Assembly (NCBI RefSeq): GCF_022919075.1
Contig: NZ_CP095078.1
Coordinates: forward strand, 3,782,001-3,846,000
Source of the DNA: Nocardioides sp. W7
GTDB taxonomy: Bacteria; Actinomycetota; Actinomycetes; Propionibacteriales; Nocardioidaceae
Direction: 5' to 3'
Length of the DNA stretch: 64,000 bases
Numbering within the stretch: position 1 is the stretch's first letter; every line of letters begins with the position of its first letter. The translations under genes and the position numbers were made by a program. Shown here in pieces: positions 49,469 through 59,416 of this stretch. The notes beneath the pieces were generated by a model. That model was given only the letters and a program-made list of their open reading frames with translations. It was not told the origin of the DNA and did not search any database.

Positions 49469-50674
49469 TCAGCAGGCGCCTTCGGACTCGGTCGCGCAGT
49501 AGTCGCGCAGCTCGTTCTTGTAGGTCAGGAACTCCTCGTTCGTCTCGGCGAACTTCGTCTCGCCCGTCGCCAGGTTGACCGTGACGTAGTAGTACCAGTC
49601 ACCCTCGGCTGGCTTCGCCGCCGCCGCGATCGCGGCGTCGCCGGGGGCCTCGATCGGGCCCGGCGGCAGGCCGTCGACCTCGTAGGTGTTGTACGGCGAG
49701 TCGATCTTCAGGTCGTCGGACGTCGGCACCGCACCCAGCGTGTTGCCGGCGGCGTAGTTGACCGTCGCGTCGATCTGGAGCCTGCCGATGGTTCCGGCCG
49801 TGCCGGGGTTCTCGATCCGGTTGTAGATGACCCGGGAGATCTTCGGCATGTCCTCGCCGCGACCCTCCGCCTCGATCAGGCTGGCGATGGTCATCAGCTC
49901 GTGCGGGGTGTAGCCCAGCCGCTCCGCCGCGCCCTCGAGGTCGGCGCTCTCGGCCGCCTGGGACCACCGGGCGACCATCTGCTTCAGCATGTCGGCGGGC
50001 TTGTCGTTGGGACCGAAGGCGTACGTCGCCGGGAACAGGTAGCCCTCGGCGTTGCCCCCGGCGTACTCGGGCAGGCCCAGCTCGGCGGGGTTCTCCAGCG
50101 CCTTGTTGAAGGCGCGCTCCGGGAAACCGGTGCCCTTCGCGAGGGCCTTCACGACCTCGGTCAGGCGCAGGCCCTCCGGGATGGTGACCGTGCTGGTGAC
50201 CAGGTTGGCCGGGTCGACGAGCAGGGCGATCGCGTCCTCGGAGGCCATCTCCTTCTGCAGGTCGTAGTAGCCGACCTGGATCCCCCCGGCCTGCGGGTTG
50301 CCGTTGACCGCGCCGACGCAGGCGTCGACCGAGGCGACGACACCCTCGGCCTCGAGGTTGCGACAGATCGCGGAGCCGTTCTCGCCCTTGGCCACCTCGA
50401 AGGTCAGGCTGCCGCTGCCGGGCCCGGGGTAGTCCTCGGGGTCGGCGAACTGGTCCTGGAGCTTGTCGAGGCCGGTGGTGACGCCGACGTAGAGCAGGCC
50501 GGCGATCACGGCGAACGCGACCAGCACGGCCAGGCACCCGGAGAGGCCGCGGCCACGCTTCTTCTTCGCGCGCCGGGACCCGCCGGGGGAAGCCGGACGC
50601 GCCGGCTGGTCGTCGGCCACCCGGGGCAGGATGCTCGAGTCGTCGAAGGTCCCGGGCTCGTGCTCGTCGTTCAT
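49469..50674 (-). CDS. mltG: Endolytic murein transglycosylase MltG
   Basis: This 401-residue protein has a basic cytoplasmic tail (GGSRRAKKKRGRG), one transmembrane helix (about 46-68) and a YceG/MltG extracytoplasmic domain. The catalytic Glu lies in LIEAEGRGEDMPKISRVIYNR (about 265-285). It cuts nascent glycan strands during peptidoglycan synthesis. ATG overlaps the ruvX stop by 4 bases. Confidence 0.94.
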   Translation of the reverse strand: MNDEHEPGTFDDSSILPRVADDQPARPASPGGSRRAKKKRGRGLSGCLAVLVAFAVIAGLLYVGVTTGLDKLQDQFADPEDYPGPGSGSLTFEVAKGENGSAICRNLEAEGVVASVDACVGAVNGNPQAGGIQVGYYDLQKEMASEDAIALLVDPANLVTSTVTIPEGLRLTEVVKALAKGTGFPERAFNKALENPAELGLPEYAGGNAEGYLFPATYAFGPNDKPADMLKQMVARWSQAAESADLEGAAERLGYTPHELMTIASLIEAEGRGEDMPKISRVIYNRIENPGTAGTIGRLQIDATVNYAAGNTLGAVPTSDDLKIDSPYNTYEVDGLPPGPIEAPGDAAIAAAAKPAEGDWYYYVTVNLATGETKFAETNEEFLTYKNELRDYCATESEGAC

Positions 50675-51129
50675 CTCGTCTCCTCGACGATCTCACCCGG
50701 CGCGGTCCCGGTCGCGCGCTCGGTGTCCAGTGCGTGCTGAAGGATCAGCACCGCCGCGGCCTGGTCGACCACGGCACGTCGATCGGCCCCCTTGCGGCCT
50801 CGGTCGCGCAGCATAGCCTCCGCCGACACCGTGGTCAGCCGCTCGTCGACCAGCCGCACCGGAACCGGCGCCACCGATCGGGAGAGCCGGGCCGCGAACT
50901 CGCGGGTCTTCACGGCCGCCGGGCCCTCGCGTCCCGACAGCGACCGGGGCAGCCCGAGGACGACCTCGACCGCCTCGTGCTCGGTCACGATCGCCGCGAT
51001 CCGGCCCAGGTCGCCGCGGCCGCGGCGTACCGTCTCGACGGGCGTCGCGAGGAAGCCCGTCGGGTCGCTGCGCGCCACCCCGATCCGGGCGTCGCCGGGG
51101 TCGATGCCGATCCGTACGCCGGGACGCAA
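50671..51129 (-). CDS. ruvX: Putative Holliday-junction resolvase RuvX/YqgF
   Basis: This RNase H-fold nuclease of about 152 residues has IGIDPGDARIGVARSD with the first catalytic Asp, VVLGLPRSLSGREGPAA, RLVDERLTT with the Glu, and DQAAAVLILQ. In other bacteria YqgF acts in 16S rRNA maturation. TTG at 51129 gives the expected N-terminus (RPGVRIGIDPG), and no ATG or GTG is well placed; longer in-frame starts would run into alaS. Confidence 0.88.
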   Translation of the reverse strand: MRPGVRIGIDPGDARIGVARSDPTGFLATPVETVRRGRGDLGRIAAIVTEHEAVEVVLGLPRSLSGREGPAAVKTREFAARLSRSVAPVPVRLVDERLTTVSAEAMLRDRGRKGADRRAVVDQAAAVLILQHALDTERATGTAPGEIVEETR

Positions 51130-51133
51130 CTGC

Positions 51134-53827
51134 TCAGGCCTGCCCGGTGGACTGGCCGGTCGCGCGGGCGACCTCGGCGTGTACGGCGGCCAACGCCTCG
51201 TCGATGCGGGAGGCGTCGGTGCCGCCACCCTGCGCGACGTCGGCCTTACCGCCGCCCTTGCCGCCGACGAACGGACCGACGGCGCGGACCAGGTCGTTGG
51301 CGCTCAGGCCGAGGTCGCGGGCCCGCTCGGTCGTCGCGGCCACCACGGAGACCTTCCCGTCGGCGGCGCCGATCACGACGACCACCCCCGGGACACCGTC
51401 GGGCAGCCGGCCGCGGACGTCCATCGCGAGGGTGCGGACGTCGCCGCCCCCGGCGCCGTCGACGCGGTGGGCCACCACGTGCACGCCGCCGACGACGCTC
51501 GCGCCGGCCGCGAGCTGCGCGCCCCCGGCGAGCAGCTGGGACAGCCGCGCCCGCTCGATCTCCTTCTCGGCCGCACGCAGGCGCTCGACCAGGTCGGAGA
51601 CCCGTCCGACCAGGTCGTCGGGCTGGGTCTTCAGCAGGCCGGTGAGCTGGCCGACGACGTCGCGCTCGCGGGCCAGGTAGCGGAAGCCCTCGACGCCGGT
51701 GAACGCCTCGATGCGGCGGTTGCCGGAGCCGACCGAGGACTCCCCCGTCACGACGATGGTGCCGATCTGCGAGGAGTGGTCGACGTGGGTGCCGCCGCAC
51801 AGCTCGCGCGACCACGGCCCGCCGATCTCCACGACCCGCACCTTCGAGTCGTCGTAGGTCTCTCCGAAGAGCGCGACCGCGCCCCAGTCCTTTGCCTCGG
51901 GCAGCGTCATGTACTGCCAGCCGACCGGCAGGTCGGCGCGCAGGGCGTTGTTGGACACCAGCTCGATGTCGGCGACCTGCTCCGGGCGCAGCCCGGTGGT
52001 CCAGCCGAAGTCGAGGCGCAGGTAGCCGGGGCGGTTGTAGGAGCCGGACTGCAGCGCCGTGGGACCGAGCACCTCGCGGAGCGCGGCGTGCACGACGTGG
52101 GTGCCGGAGTGTGCCTGGCGGGCGCCGGTGCGCCACTCCGGGTCGACCTGGGCGTGCAGCGTGGCTCCCTCGGCCGAGGCCAGCTCGCCGTCGACGACGC
52201 GCACCTGGTGGACGACCAGACCCTTGATCGGGCGCTGTACGTCGAGCACCTCGAGCCGGCCACCGTCGAACTCGATGATGCCGGCGTCGGCCGCCTGGCC
52301 GCCGGACTCGGCGTAGAACGGCGTGCGGTCGAGGACCAGCTCACCGACCTCGCCGGCGCGCAGGGTGCTCACCGGGGCACCCTGCTGCAGCACCGCGAGC
52401 GCGCGCGACTCCGTCTCCAGCGTCTCGTAGGCCAGCCAGTCGGTCGGCCCGTTGGCGTCGAGGATGCCGCGGTAGACGCCGGTGTCGGCGTGCTGGCCCT
52501 TCTTGGAGCGCGCGTCGGCCTTGGCCCGCTCGCGCTGCTCGGCCATCAGCGAGCGGAAGCCCTCCTCGTCGACGCTCAGGCCGGCCTCGGACGCCATCTC
52601 CAGGGTCAGGTCGATCGGGAAGCCGTAGGTGTCGTGCAGGGCGAACGCCTGGTCGCCCGCGAGCCGGGTCGAGCCCGACTTCTTCACCTCGGTCGCGGCC
52701 AGGTCGAAGATCTGGGTGCCGGCCTGGAGCGTCTTGCGGAACGTCTCCTCCTCGGCGTACGCGACCCGGGCGATCCGGTCCCAGTCGGTGCGCAGGTCGG
52801 TGTAGGTCTCGGCCATCCTGTCGCGCGAGACCGGCATCAGCTCGGGCAGCGCGGGGTCGCCGTACCCGAGCAGGCGCATGGAGCGCACCGCGCGACGCAG
52901 CAGCCGGCGCAGCACGTAGCCGCGCGCCTCGTTGCCGGGGGTGACGCCGTCGCCGATCAGCATCATCGAGCTGCGCACGTGGTCGGCGACCACGCGGAAG
53001 CGGACGTCGTCCTCGTGGTCGGCGCCGTACCGCTTGCCGGTGAGGGCCATCGCCTTCTCGATCACCGGGAACATCACGTCGGTCTCGTACATGTTGTCCT
53101 TGCCCTGGAGCAGGTACGCGACCCGCTCCAGGCCCATGCCGGTGTCGATGTTCTTCTTCGGCAGCTCGCCGGCGATGTCGAAGTCCGACTTGCTGCGCAC
53201 GGCCGAGAGCTCGTCCTGCATGAAGACGAGGTTCCAGAACTCCAGGTAGCGGTCGCCGGCGTCCCAGTCGCGGTCGGCGCCGTACGCCGGGCCGCGGTCG
53301 ATCAACAGCTCCGAGCAGGGACCTCCCGGGCCGGGGACGCCCATGCTCCAGTAGTTCTCCTTGGGAGGCAGGCGCACGATCCGGTCGTCCGGCAGGCCGG
53401 TGATCCGCTTCCAGAGCGTGACGGCCTCCTCGTCGCCGTCCAGCACGGACGGGTAGAGGACCGACTCGTCGAACCCGAAGCCGCCGTCGGCCTGGGACTT
53501 GGTGACCAGCTCCCAGGCCAGCTCGATGGCGCCTTCCTTGAAGTAGTCGCCGAAGGAGAAGTTGCCGCACATCTCGAAGAACGTGCCGTGCCGGGTGGTC
53601 TTGCCGACGTCCTCGATGTCGGGGGTCCGCACGCACTTCTGCACGCTGGTCGCGCGGGTGTACGGCGGGGTCTCCTGGCCGAGGAAGTACGGCTTGAACG
53701 GCACCATGCCGGCGTTCACGAACAGCAGGTTCGGGTCGTCGAGCAGCAGCGACGCGGACGGTACGGGGGTGTGGCCGGCGCGCTCGAAGTGAGCGACGAA
53801 CCTCCGTCGGATCTCCGCGGTGTCCAT
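51134..53827 (-). CDS. alaS: Alanyl-tRNA synthetase
   Basis: This 897-residue synthetase begins TAEIRRRFVAHFERAGHTPVPS; the catalytic core has NAGMVPFKPYFLG, GNFSFGDYFKEGAIELAWE and class II motif residues. The editing domain has HSGTHVVHAALREVL and CGGTHVDHSSQIG for zinc and mischarged Ser/Gly hydrolysis, followed by the DHHA1-type C-terminal domain. The ATG shares its A with the upstream gene's stop (TGATG). Confidence 0.97.
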   Translation of the reverse strand: MDTAEIRRRFVAHFERAGHTPVPSASLLLDDPNLLFVNAGMVPFKPYFLGQETPPYTRATSVQKCVRTPDIEDVGKTTRHGTFFEMCGNFSFGDYFKEGAIELAWELVTKSQADGGFGFDESVLYPSVLDGDEEAVTLWKRITGLPDDRIVRLPPKENYWSMGVPGPGGPCSELLIDRGPAYGADRDWDAGDRYLEFWNLVFMQDELSAVRSKSDFDIAGELPKKNIDTGMGLERVAYLLQGKDNMYETDVMFPVIEKAMALTGKRYGADHEDDVRFRVVADHVRSSMMLIGDGVTPGNEARGYVLRRLLRRAVRSMRLLGYGDPALPELMPVSRDRMAETYTDLRTDWDRIARVAYAEEETFRKTLQAGTQIFDLAATEVKKSGSTRLAGDQAFALHDTYGFPIDLTLEMASEAGLSVDEEGFRSLMAEQRERAKADARSKKGQHADTGVYRGILDANGPTDWLAYETLETESRALAVLQQGAPVSTLRAGEVGELVLDRTPFYAESGGQAADAGIIEFDGGRLEVLDVQRPIKGLVVHQVRVVDGELASAEGATLHAQVDPEWRTGARQAHSGTHVVHAALREVLGPTALQSGSYNRPGYLRLDFGWTTGLRPEQVADIELVSNNALRADLPVGWQYMTLPEAKDWGAVALFGETYDDSKVRVVEIGGPWSRELCGGTHVDHSSQIGTIVVTGESSVGSGNRRIEAFTGVEGFRYLARERDVVGQLTGLLKTQPDDLVGRVSDLVERLRAAEKEIERARLSQLLAGGAQLAAGASVVGGVHVVAHRVDGAGGGDVRTLAMDVRGRLPDGVPGVVVVIGAADGKVSVVAATTERARDLGLSANDLVRAVGPFVGGKGGGKADVAQGGGTDASRIDEALAAVHAEVARATGQSTGQA

Positions 53828-54114
53828 CAGTGGGTGCCTTCCTCGTCGGTGCTGCTGATCTCGGTGGTGGTGCGGGTCGGAGCCTCAAGCTCCGGGGTGG
53901 TGTCGGGGACGAGCCCCAGTCGGGCCCGGAGGTCGAGCTCGGCCTCGGCCTTACCCTGGGCGACCTCGTCGCGGACCATCCGGAGGCCGAGGGTGGCGGC
54001 ACTCCACCGGTCCCGGAGACCCTCGGCGGTGAGCGCCTCGGCCGCGCGGCGCCCGCGGATCATCGCGTAGACCCCGGCCCCGGCCCCGGCAACGAACCAG
54101 AGGCCGCGGTTCAT
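53827..54114 (-). CDS. Small actinobacterial protein (DUF6167-like)
   Basis: This 95-residue protein has an N-terminal hydrophobic segment (LWFVAGAGAGVYAMI), an amphipathic helix and an acidic, Thr-rich C-terminal tail. A gene like this precedes alaS in many actinobacteria. Function unknown. ATG overlaps the upstream stop by 4 bases. Confidence 0.78.
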   Translation of the reverse strand: MNRGLWFVAGAGAGVYAMIRGRRAAEALTAEGLRDRWSAATLGLRMVRDEVAQGKAEAELDLRARLGLVPDTTPELEAPTRTTTEISSTDEEGTH

Positions 54115-54605
54115 GCGGCGCTGCCCTCCTGGTTCAGGTCTGCTCGCTGACGGGCGGCCCAGTCGCGCTTGGCCTCACGCAGGTCGGCGCGGCGCTGCTT
54201 GCGGGCCCGCTTGACCTCGCGCCGCATCTCGAACCGGATCCGGTTGCGGGTCTCGGGCGCCAGCGCCCGTCGTACGCCGTGGGCGAGCGAGGCGGCCTGC
54301 ACGACCGACTCCCTCAGCACCAGGTCCGCGAAGAGCCGACCGTCGACCGTCGGCGCCGCGGCGGGCACCGGGGACGGTTCCTCCCCGAGCCGGGTGATCA
54401 CGTGCGCGGGCTCAGGCGACGGGCTCGGCGAGCGCTCCTCGGACCGCTCCAGGCGGTCGAGGCGCTCGCGCAGCTCGGTGGACTCGGCCCGGACCGCGGC
54501 CAGCACCTGCGCGTGCGCGGACCGGGCGCGCAGCAGCGCCACGGCGAGCCCGAGCGCCACCAGCGCCACGAGCACCGCGGCTGCGGGCGCGATCCATTCG
54601 GTCAT
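54111..54605 (-). CDS. Single-pass membrane protein with coiled-coil, unknown function
   Basis: This 164-residue protein has one N-terminal transmembrane helix (about 5-26), a short coiled coil (AESTELRERLDRLERSEER), a Pro/Ser linker and a very basic C-terminal helix (RREVKRARKQRRADLREAKRD split over about 128-150). It belongs to the conserved rarA-alaS neighbourhood of actinobacteria. The basic tail suggests nucleic acid or membrane contact. Function unknown. Confidence 0.75.
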   Translation of the reverse strand: MTEWIAPAAAVLVALVALGLAVALLRARSAHAQVLAAVRAESTELRERLDRLERSEERSPSPSPEPAHVITRLGEEPSPVPAAAPTVDGRLFADLVLRESVVQAASLAHGVRRALAPETRNRIRFEMRREVKRARKQRRADLREAKRDWAARQRADLNQEGSAA

Positions 54606-54616
54606 GACAGTCGAGC

Positions 54617-55984
54617 CTATCGTCCCCGGATCAGCCGCCGGACCCGCTCCCAGCGCTCCTTGACCGCGGCCTCCGCACCGAGGGCGGTCGGCTGGTAGTA
54701 GGTGGCGTCGTTGACGACGTCGGGGGCGTACTGCTGCTCGGCGATGCCGTACGGCGCGTCATGGCTGTACTGGTACCCCTTGCCGTGCCCCAGTTTCTTG
54801 GCCCCGCCGTAGTGGGCGTCGCGCAGGTGGCCGGGCACCGGACCGATCTTTCCGGCCTTCACGTCCGCGATCGCCGCGCCGATGGCAGTGGTGACGGCGT
54901 TCGACTTCGGTGCGACGGCCAGCGCGATCGTGGCGTGCGCGAGGGTCAGCTGGGCCTCCGGCATGCCGATCAGCTGGACCACCTGGGCGGCCGCCACAGC
55001 CGTGGTGATCGCGGTCGGGTCGGCCAGCCCGATGTCCTCGCTGGCCAGGATCACCAGCCGTCGCGCGATGAACCGCGGGTCCTCCCCCGCCTCCATCATC
55101 CGGGCCAGGTAGTGCAGGGCCGCGTCGGCGTCCGAGCCGCGCACCGACTTGATGAAGGCGCTGGTGACGTCGTAGTGCTGGTCGCCCTGGCGGTCGTAGC
55201 GGACCGCCGCCTGGTCGACCGCCAGCTCGGCCGTGGCCAGGTCGACGACGATCGGCTCCTCACCGGTGCCCGGTCTCGTCGAGACCGCGGCCCCCGTCGC
55301 GGCCTCCAGGTAGGTCAGGGAGCGTCGGGCGTCGCCGCCGGCGAGCCGGACCAGGTGGTCGAGGGCGTCGTTGTCGATGGTGAACCGGCCGCCGAGCCCG
55401 CGCTCGTCGACCAGCGCCTGCGCGACCACGGCGCGCACGTCGTCGTCGGTGAGCGACTCCAGGCGCAGCAGCAGGCTCCGCGAGAGCAGCGGCGAGATGA
55501 CCGAGAAGAAGGGGTTCTCGGTGGTCGCGGCCACCAGGGTCACCCAGCGGTTCTCCACCCCTGGCAGCAGCGCGTCCTGCTGCGCCTTGCTGAACCGGTG
55601 CACCTCGTCGACGAACAGCACGGTCTCGTTGCCGGTCGCCACCAGCTGGGCCCGGGCGGAGTCGATCGCCGCCCGCACCTCCTTGACGCCGGCCGAGACC
55701 GCCGAGACCTCGACGAAGCGCCGGTCGGTCTGCTGGCTGACGATCGAGGCGATCGTCGTCTTTCCGGTGCCCGGCGGCCCCCACAGCAGCAGGGACATCG
55801 ACTGGTCGTTCTCGATCAGCTGGCGCAGTGGCGCGCCGGGAGCGCGCAGCTGCTCCTGGCCGACCAGCTCGTCGAGCGTGCGCGGCCGCATCCGCACGGC
55901 GAGCGGCGCCGAGGCGTGCGTGTTCGCCGCCAGCGAGCCACCGCCCCCGCCGCCGGGGCGGGGCACGTCGAAGAGTCCGTCCAC
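54617..55984 (-). CDS. rarA: Replication-associated recombination protein A
   Basis: This 455-residue AAA+ ATPase (RarA/MgsA) has LLWGPPGTGKTTIAS (Walker A), VLFVDEVHRFSKAQQD (Walker B) and sensor 1 VAATTENPFF, with the C-terminal tetramerisation domain containing GMPEAQLTLAHATIALA and YSHDAPYGIAEQQYAPD. It acts at stalled forks. GTG at 55984 gives MDGLFDVP, the usual start; no ATG fits. Confidence 0.94.
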   Translation of the reverse strand: MDGLFDVPRPGGGGGGSLAANTHASAPLAVRMRPRTLDELVGQEQLRAPGAPLRQLIENDQSMSLLLWGPPGTGKTTIASIVSQQTDRRFVEVSAVSAGVKEVRAAIDSARAQLVATGNETVLFVDEVHRFSKAQQDALLPGVENRWVTLVAATTENPFFSVISPLLSRSLLLRLESLTDDDVRAVVAQALVDERGLGGRFTIDNDALDHLVRLAGGDARRSLTYLEAATGAAVSTRPGTGEEPIVVDLATAELAVDQAAVRYDRQGDQHYDVTSAFIKSVRGSDADAALHYLARMMEAGEDPRFIARRLVILASEDIGLADPTAITTAVAAAQVVQLIGMPEAQLTLAHATIALAVAPKSNAVTTAIGAAIADVKAGKIGPVPGHLRDAHYGGAKKLGHGKGYQYSHDAPYGIAEQQYAPDVVNDATYYQPTALGAEAAVKERWERVRRLIRGR

Positions 55985-56028
55985 GTCGAAGACCTTACGG
56001 GGGCCCGAGGTGCGAGTCCGCCCCAGCG

Positions 56029-57264
56029 TCAGGGGCTCACCACGGTGCGGCTCTGCACGTCGAACCACCGGTCCTCGTAGCTCGACCCGGTCATCAGCTC
56101 GACGTCCACCGGCTGGGTCGTCGACGACGCGTCCGGGTTGCCCCGGTCGTCGACGCCGAGCAGGCCGGTGGTCACGGGGCGCTGCGGAGCCTTGCCCAGC
56201 TCTCCGGCGAAGTGGCACGCGACCTTGTGGCGCGGTCCGATCTGCAGCAGCGGCGGCTCGACCTTGGCGCAGATCTCCTGCGCCAGGTGGCACCGGGTGC
56301 GGAACCGGCAGCCGGACGGCGGGTTGATCGGGCTCGGGACGTCGCCCTCCAGCCGGATCCGCTCCCGGCGGCCACCGATCGCCGCCTGCTTGACGTCGGG
56401 CACTGCCGACAGCAGCGCCTGGGTGTAGGGGTGGTGCGGGCGGCTGTAGAGCGTCTCGCGGTCGGCGATCTCGACGATCTTGCCGAGGTACATCACCGCG
56501 ACCTCCGGGCAGAAGTGCCGGACCACCGCCAGGTCGTGGGCGATGAACAGGAAGGCGATGTTGAACTCACGCTGGAGGTCCTGGAGCAGGTTGATCACCT
56601 GCGCCTGGATGGACACGTCGAGCGCCGAGACCGGCTCGTCGGCCACGAGCAGGCGCGGGTTCAGGGTCAGGGCGCGCGCGATCCCGATGCGCTGCCGCTG
56701 GCCGCCGGAGAACTCGTTGGGGTAGCGGTTGTAGTGCTCGGGGTTGAGTCCGACGACCTCGAGGAGCTCCTTGACCCGACCGACGATCTGGTTCTTCGGC
56801 ACCACGTTGTGGACCGACAGCGGGGCACCGACGATCGACCCGACGGTGTGCCGCGGGTTCAACGAGGTGTAGGGGTCCTGGAAGATCATCTGCACGTTGC
56901 GCCGTACCGGCTTGAGCTCGCGCTTGCTCAGCGTGGCCAGGTCCTGGCCGCCGAACTGCATCGAGCCCGACGTGGGCTTGTAGAGCCGGGTGATCAGGCG
57001 GCCCGTCGTGGACTTGCCGCAGCCGGACTCCCCCACCAGCCCGAGGGAGCCGCCCTCGGGCACCTGGAAGGAGATGCCGTCGACGGCCTGGACGTGGCCG
57101 ACCGTACGGCGCACCAGCCCGGCCGACCTCACCGGGAAGTACATCCGCAGGTCCTCGACGGTGAGGACCGGCTCGGCCCGCGGGTCGAGCTTCGCGGCGG
57201 TGTGCCCCTGGCCGGCGATCTCGTGGAACAGGTCCTCGCCAGGGGTCGTCGTCTCGTCACTCAT
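56029..57264 (-). CDS. Oligopeptide ABC transporter ATP-binding protein, OppF-type
   Basis: This 411-residue ATPase has Walker A GESGCGKSTTG, signature FSGGQRQRIGIARAL and Walker B LLVADEPVSALDVS, followed by the OppF C-terminal domain with an Fe-S-like Cys set (CRFRTRCHLAQEIC). A further tail of about 60 residues follows the usual end. ATG at 57264 shares a base with the upstream stop (TGATG). Last gene of the transporter operon. Confidence 0.92.
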   Translation of the reverse strand: MSDETTTPGEDLFHEIAGQGHTAAKLDPRAEPVLTVEDLRMYFPVRSAGLVRRTVGHVQAVDGISFQVPEGGSLGLVGESGCGKSTTGRLITRLYKPTSGSMQFGGQDLATLSKRELKPVRRNVQMIFQDPYTSLNPRHTVGSIVGAPLSVHNVVPKNQIVGRVKELLEVVGLNPEHYNRYPNEFSGGQRQRIGIARALTLNPRLLVADEPVSALDVSIQAQVINLLQDLQREFNIAFLFIAHDLAVVRHFCPEVAVMYLGKIVEIADRETLYSRPHHPYTQALLSAVPDVKQAAIGGRRERIRLEGDVPSPINPPSGCRFRTRCHLAQEICAKVEPPLLQIGPRHKVACHFAGELGKAPQRPVTTGLLGVDDRGNPDASSTTQPVDVELMTGSSYEDRWFDVQSRTVVSP

Positions 57265-58367
57265 CAGGCCTCCTCGACCAGGTCGGGGGCGATCTCGGGC
57301 AGGACCTCGTCGATGTAGACCGACTCGGGGTCGGCCAGGTGGCACCGCTTGAGGTGGGCGCTGCCGGGGACGACCGGCACGAGCTCGGGCATCGTCGTGC
57401 GGCACAGGTCACCCGGCACCTTGTCCCGGTGCGCGCACCGGGGGTTGAACGAGCACCCCGGCGGCGGGTCCAACAGGCTGGGCGGGTTGCCCGGGATCGG
57501 GATCAGCCGGGCATTGGTGTCGGCCTGTACGTCGGGGACGCTGGAGAGCAGACCCCAGGTGTAGGGCATCGAAGGACGGGTCAGCAGCTGCTTGGTCGTG
57601 CCGTACTCGACGGCGCGGCCGGCGTACATCACCAGGACGTCGTCGGCCATCTCGGCGATCACCCCGAGGTCGTGGGTGATGATGACGATCGCGGAGTTGA
57701 ACTCGCGCTGGAGATCCTGCAGCAGGTCGAGGATCTGCGCCTGCACCGTCACGTCGAGCGCCGTGGTGGGCTCGTCGGCGATCAGCAGCGACGGGTCGTT
57801 GATCAGGCCCATCGCGATCATGGCGCGCTGCCGCATGCCGCCGGAGAACTGGTGCGGGTAGTCGTCGACGCGGCTGTCGGGCTGCGGGATGCCCACCCGG
57901 TCGAGCATCTCGATCGCGCGGCGCCGGGCGTCGCGCTTGGAGGCGCTCGGGTGATGCACGCCGTACGCCTCGGTGAGCTGCGCGCCGACCCGGTAGAACG
58001 GGTGCAGCGCGGCCAGGGCGTCCTGGAAGATCATCGAGACGGTGTTGCCGCGCAGCTTGCGCATGGCGGGCTCGGCGAGGCCGACGATCTCCTGGCCGCC
58101 GACCCGGATCGAGCCGGAGACCGTCGAGCGCTGCGGGTCGTGCAGACCGAGGACGGCCATGCTGGACACCGACTTGCCGGAGCCGGACTCGCCGACGATG
58201 CCGAGGGTCTTGCCCAGCGCGACGGTGTAGCTGACCCCGTTGACCGCTCGGAGCGGGCCGTCCGGGGTGGGGAACTCGACGGACAGGTCCTCGACGACGA
58301 GGAACGGGTCGCTGTCGGACACGGTGGTGCCTGACCTTTCGACGGGGCTGGAGACGGGTGTGGTCAT
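57264..58367 (-). CDS. Oligopeptide ABC transporter ATP-binding protein, OppD-type
   Basis: This 367-residue ATPase has Walker A GESGSGKSVSS, signature FSGGMRQRAMIAMGL and Walker B LLIADEPTTALDVT, with the OppD C-terminal cysteines (CSFNPRCAHRDKVPGDLC). ATG 58367 (MTTPVSS) overlaps the permease stop by 4 bases. It pairs with the OppF-type ATPase to power peptide uptake. Confidence 0.92.
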   Translation of the reverse strand: MTTPVSSPVERSGTTVSDSDPFLVVEDLSVEFPTPDGPLRAVNGVSYTVALGKTLGIVGESGSGKSVSSMAVLGLHDPQRSTVSGSIRVGGQEIVGLAEPAMRKLRGNTVSMIFQDALAALHPFYRVGAQLTEAYGVHHPSASKRDARRRAIEMLDRVGIPQPDSRVDDYPHQFSGGMRQRAMIAMGLINDPSLLIADEPTTALDVTVQAQILDLLQDLQREFNSAIVIITHDLGVIAEMADDVLVMYAGRAVEYGTTKQLLTRPSMPYTWGLLSSVPDVQADTNARLIPIPGNPPSLLDPPPGCSFNPRCAHRDKVPGDLCRTTMPELVPVVPGSAHLKRCHLADPESVYIDEVLPEIAPDLVEEA

Positions 58368-59371
58368 GACAGGCGCACCCGGGGGTCGAGGCCGCTGTAG
58401 ACGATGTCCACGATGAGGTTGCAGCTGACCATGATGATCGCCGTGAACAAGGCGGTGGCCGAGACGACCGGCAGATCGAGGGCGTAGACCCCGCGCAGAC
58501 CCCACAGGCCGATGCCCTGGATCTCGAAGATCCGCTCGGTGAACAGCGTGCCCGCCAACAGCACCCCGAGGTCGATGCCGAAGATCGTGACGACCGGCAC
58601 CAGCGCGCTGCGCAGGCCGTGCCGGTAGACCACCTTGTTGGGCGTCAGGCCCTTGGCCTTCGCGGTACGGATGTAGTCCTCACCGAGGGTCTCGACCATC
58701 GCGCCGCGGGTGTAACGGGTGTACTGGGTGCTGCCCCACAGACCCAGGCACAGCCAGGGCAGCAACAGGCCGGTGAACCAGGCCACCGGGTCTTCGCGCA
58801 GCGGCGTGTAGCCGCTCGATCCGAGGATCGGGACGTCCCAGATCAGCGTGAAGTAGAGCCAGGCGAGTAGGGCCAGCAGGTAGTACGGCACCGAGCTGAT
58901 GAACAGGAACGTGGTCACCAGCGTCTTGTCGCCCAGCGTGCCGCGTCTTCGCGCGGCTGCCACTCCGACGGGTATGCCGATGATCAGGTAGAGCGCCGCG
59001 CTGCCGAGGGCCAGCGAGATGGTGGCCGGCAGCCGGGTGATCATCTCGTCCCAGATCAGGCCCCGGGAGCGGTAGGAGAAGCCCAGGCACGGAGCGTCGC
59101 AGTCGATCGTCGAGCTGCCGACCTCGATCTCCCGCCCGGTGAAGATGCCGGTGAAGTACTTGCCGTACTCGGTGACGATGCTGTTGTTGTAACCCATCTG
59201 CTCCTCGTACTGCGCCAGCCGCTCGGGCGTGCAGCGGTTGGAGGTCTCCTGGAGGCAGATCGGCCGCGCGGGGCTGGACGGGCCGTACCAGAACAGCGCG
59301 AAGATCGCCATCGAGACGAGGATGATGACGACCACTCCGGCGAGCAGTCTCTTGATGATGTAGGCGAGCAT
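58364..59371 (-). CDS. Oligopeptide ABC transporter permease, OppB-type
   Basis: This permease of about 335 residues has six transmembrane helices and the EAA loop VETLGEDYIRTAKAKGLTP that contacts the ATPase. A periplasm-side loop with several Cys (CLQETSNRCTPERL, CDAPCLG) is larger than usual. ATG 59371 with a GAGAGG site is preferred over GTG 59383. Confidence 0.9.
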   Translation of the reverse strand: MLAYIIKRLLAGVVVIILVSMAIFALFWYGPSSPARPICLQETSNRCTPERLAQYEEQMGYNNSIVTEYGKYFTGIFTGREIEVGSSTIDCDAPCLGFSYRSRGLIWDEMITRLPATISLALGSAALYLIIGIPVGVAAARRRGTLGDKTLVTTFLFISSVPYYLLALLAWLYFTLIWDVPILGSSGYTPLREDPVAWFTGLLLPWLCLGLWGSTQYTRYTRGAMVETLGEDYIRTAKAKGLTPNKVVYRHGLRSALVPVVTIFGIDLGVLLAGTLFTERIFEIQGIGLWGLRGVYALDLPVVSATALFTAIIMVSCNLIVDIVYSGLDPRVRLS

Positions 59372-59416
59372 CGAGCCCAGCACCTCTCACGGCGAGGAAT
59401 TCGGGATTGGGCAGGA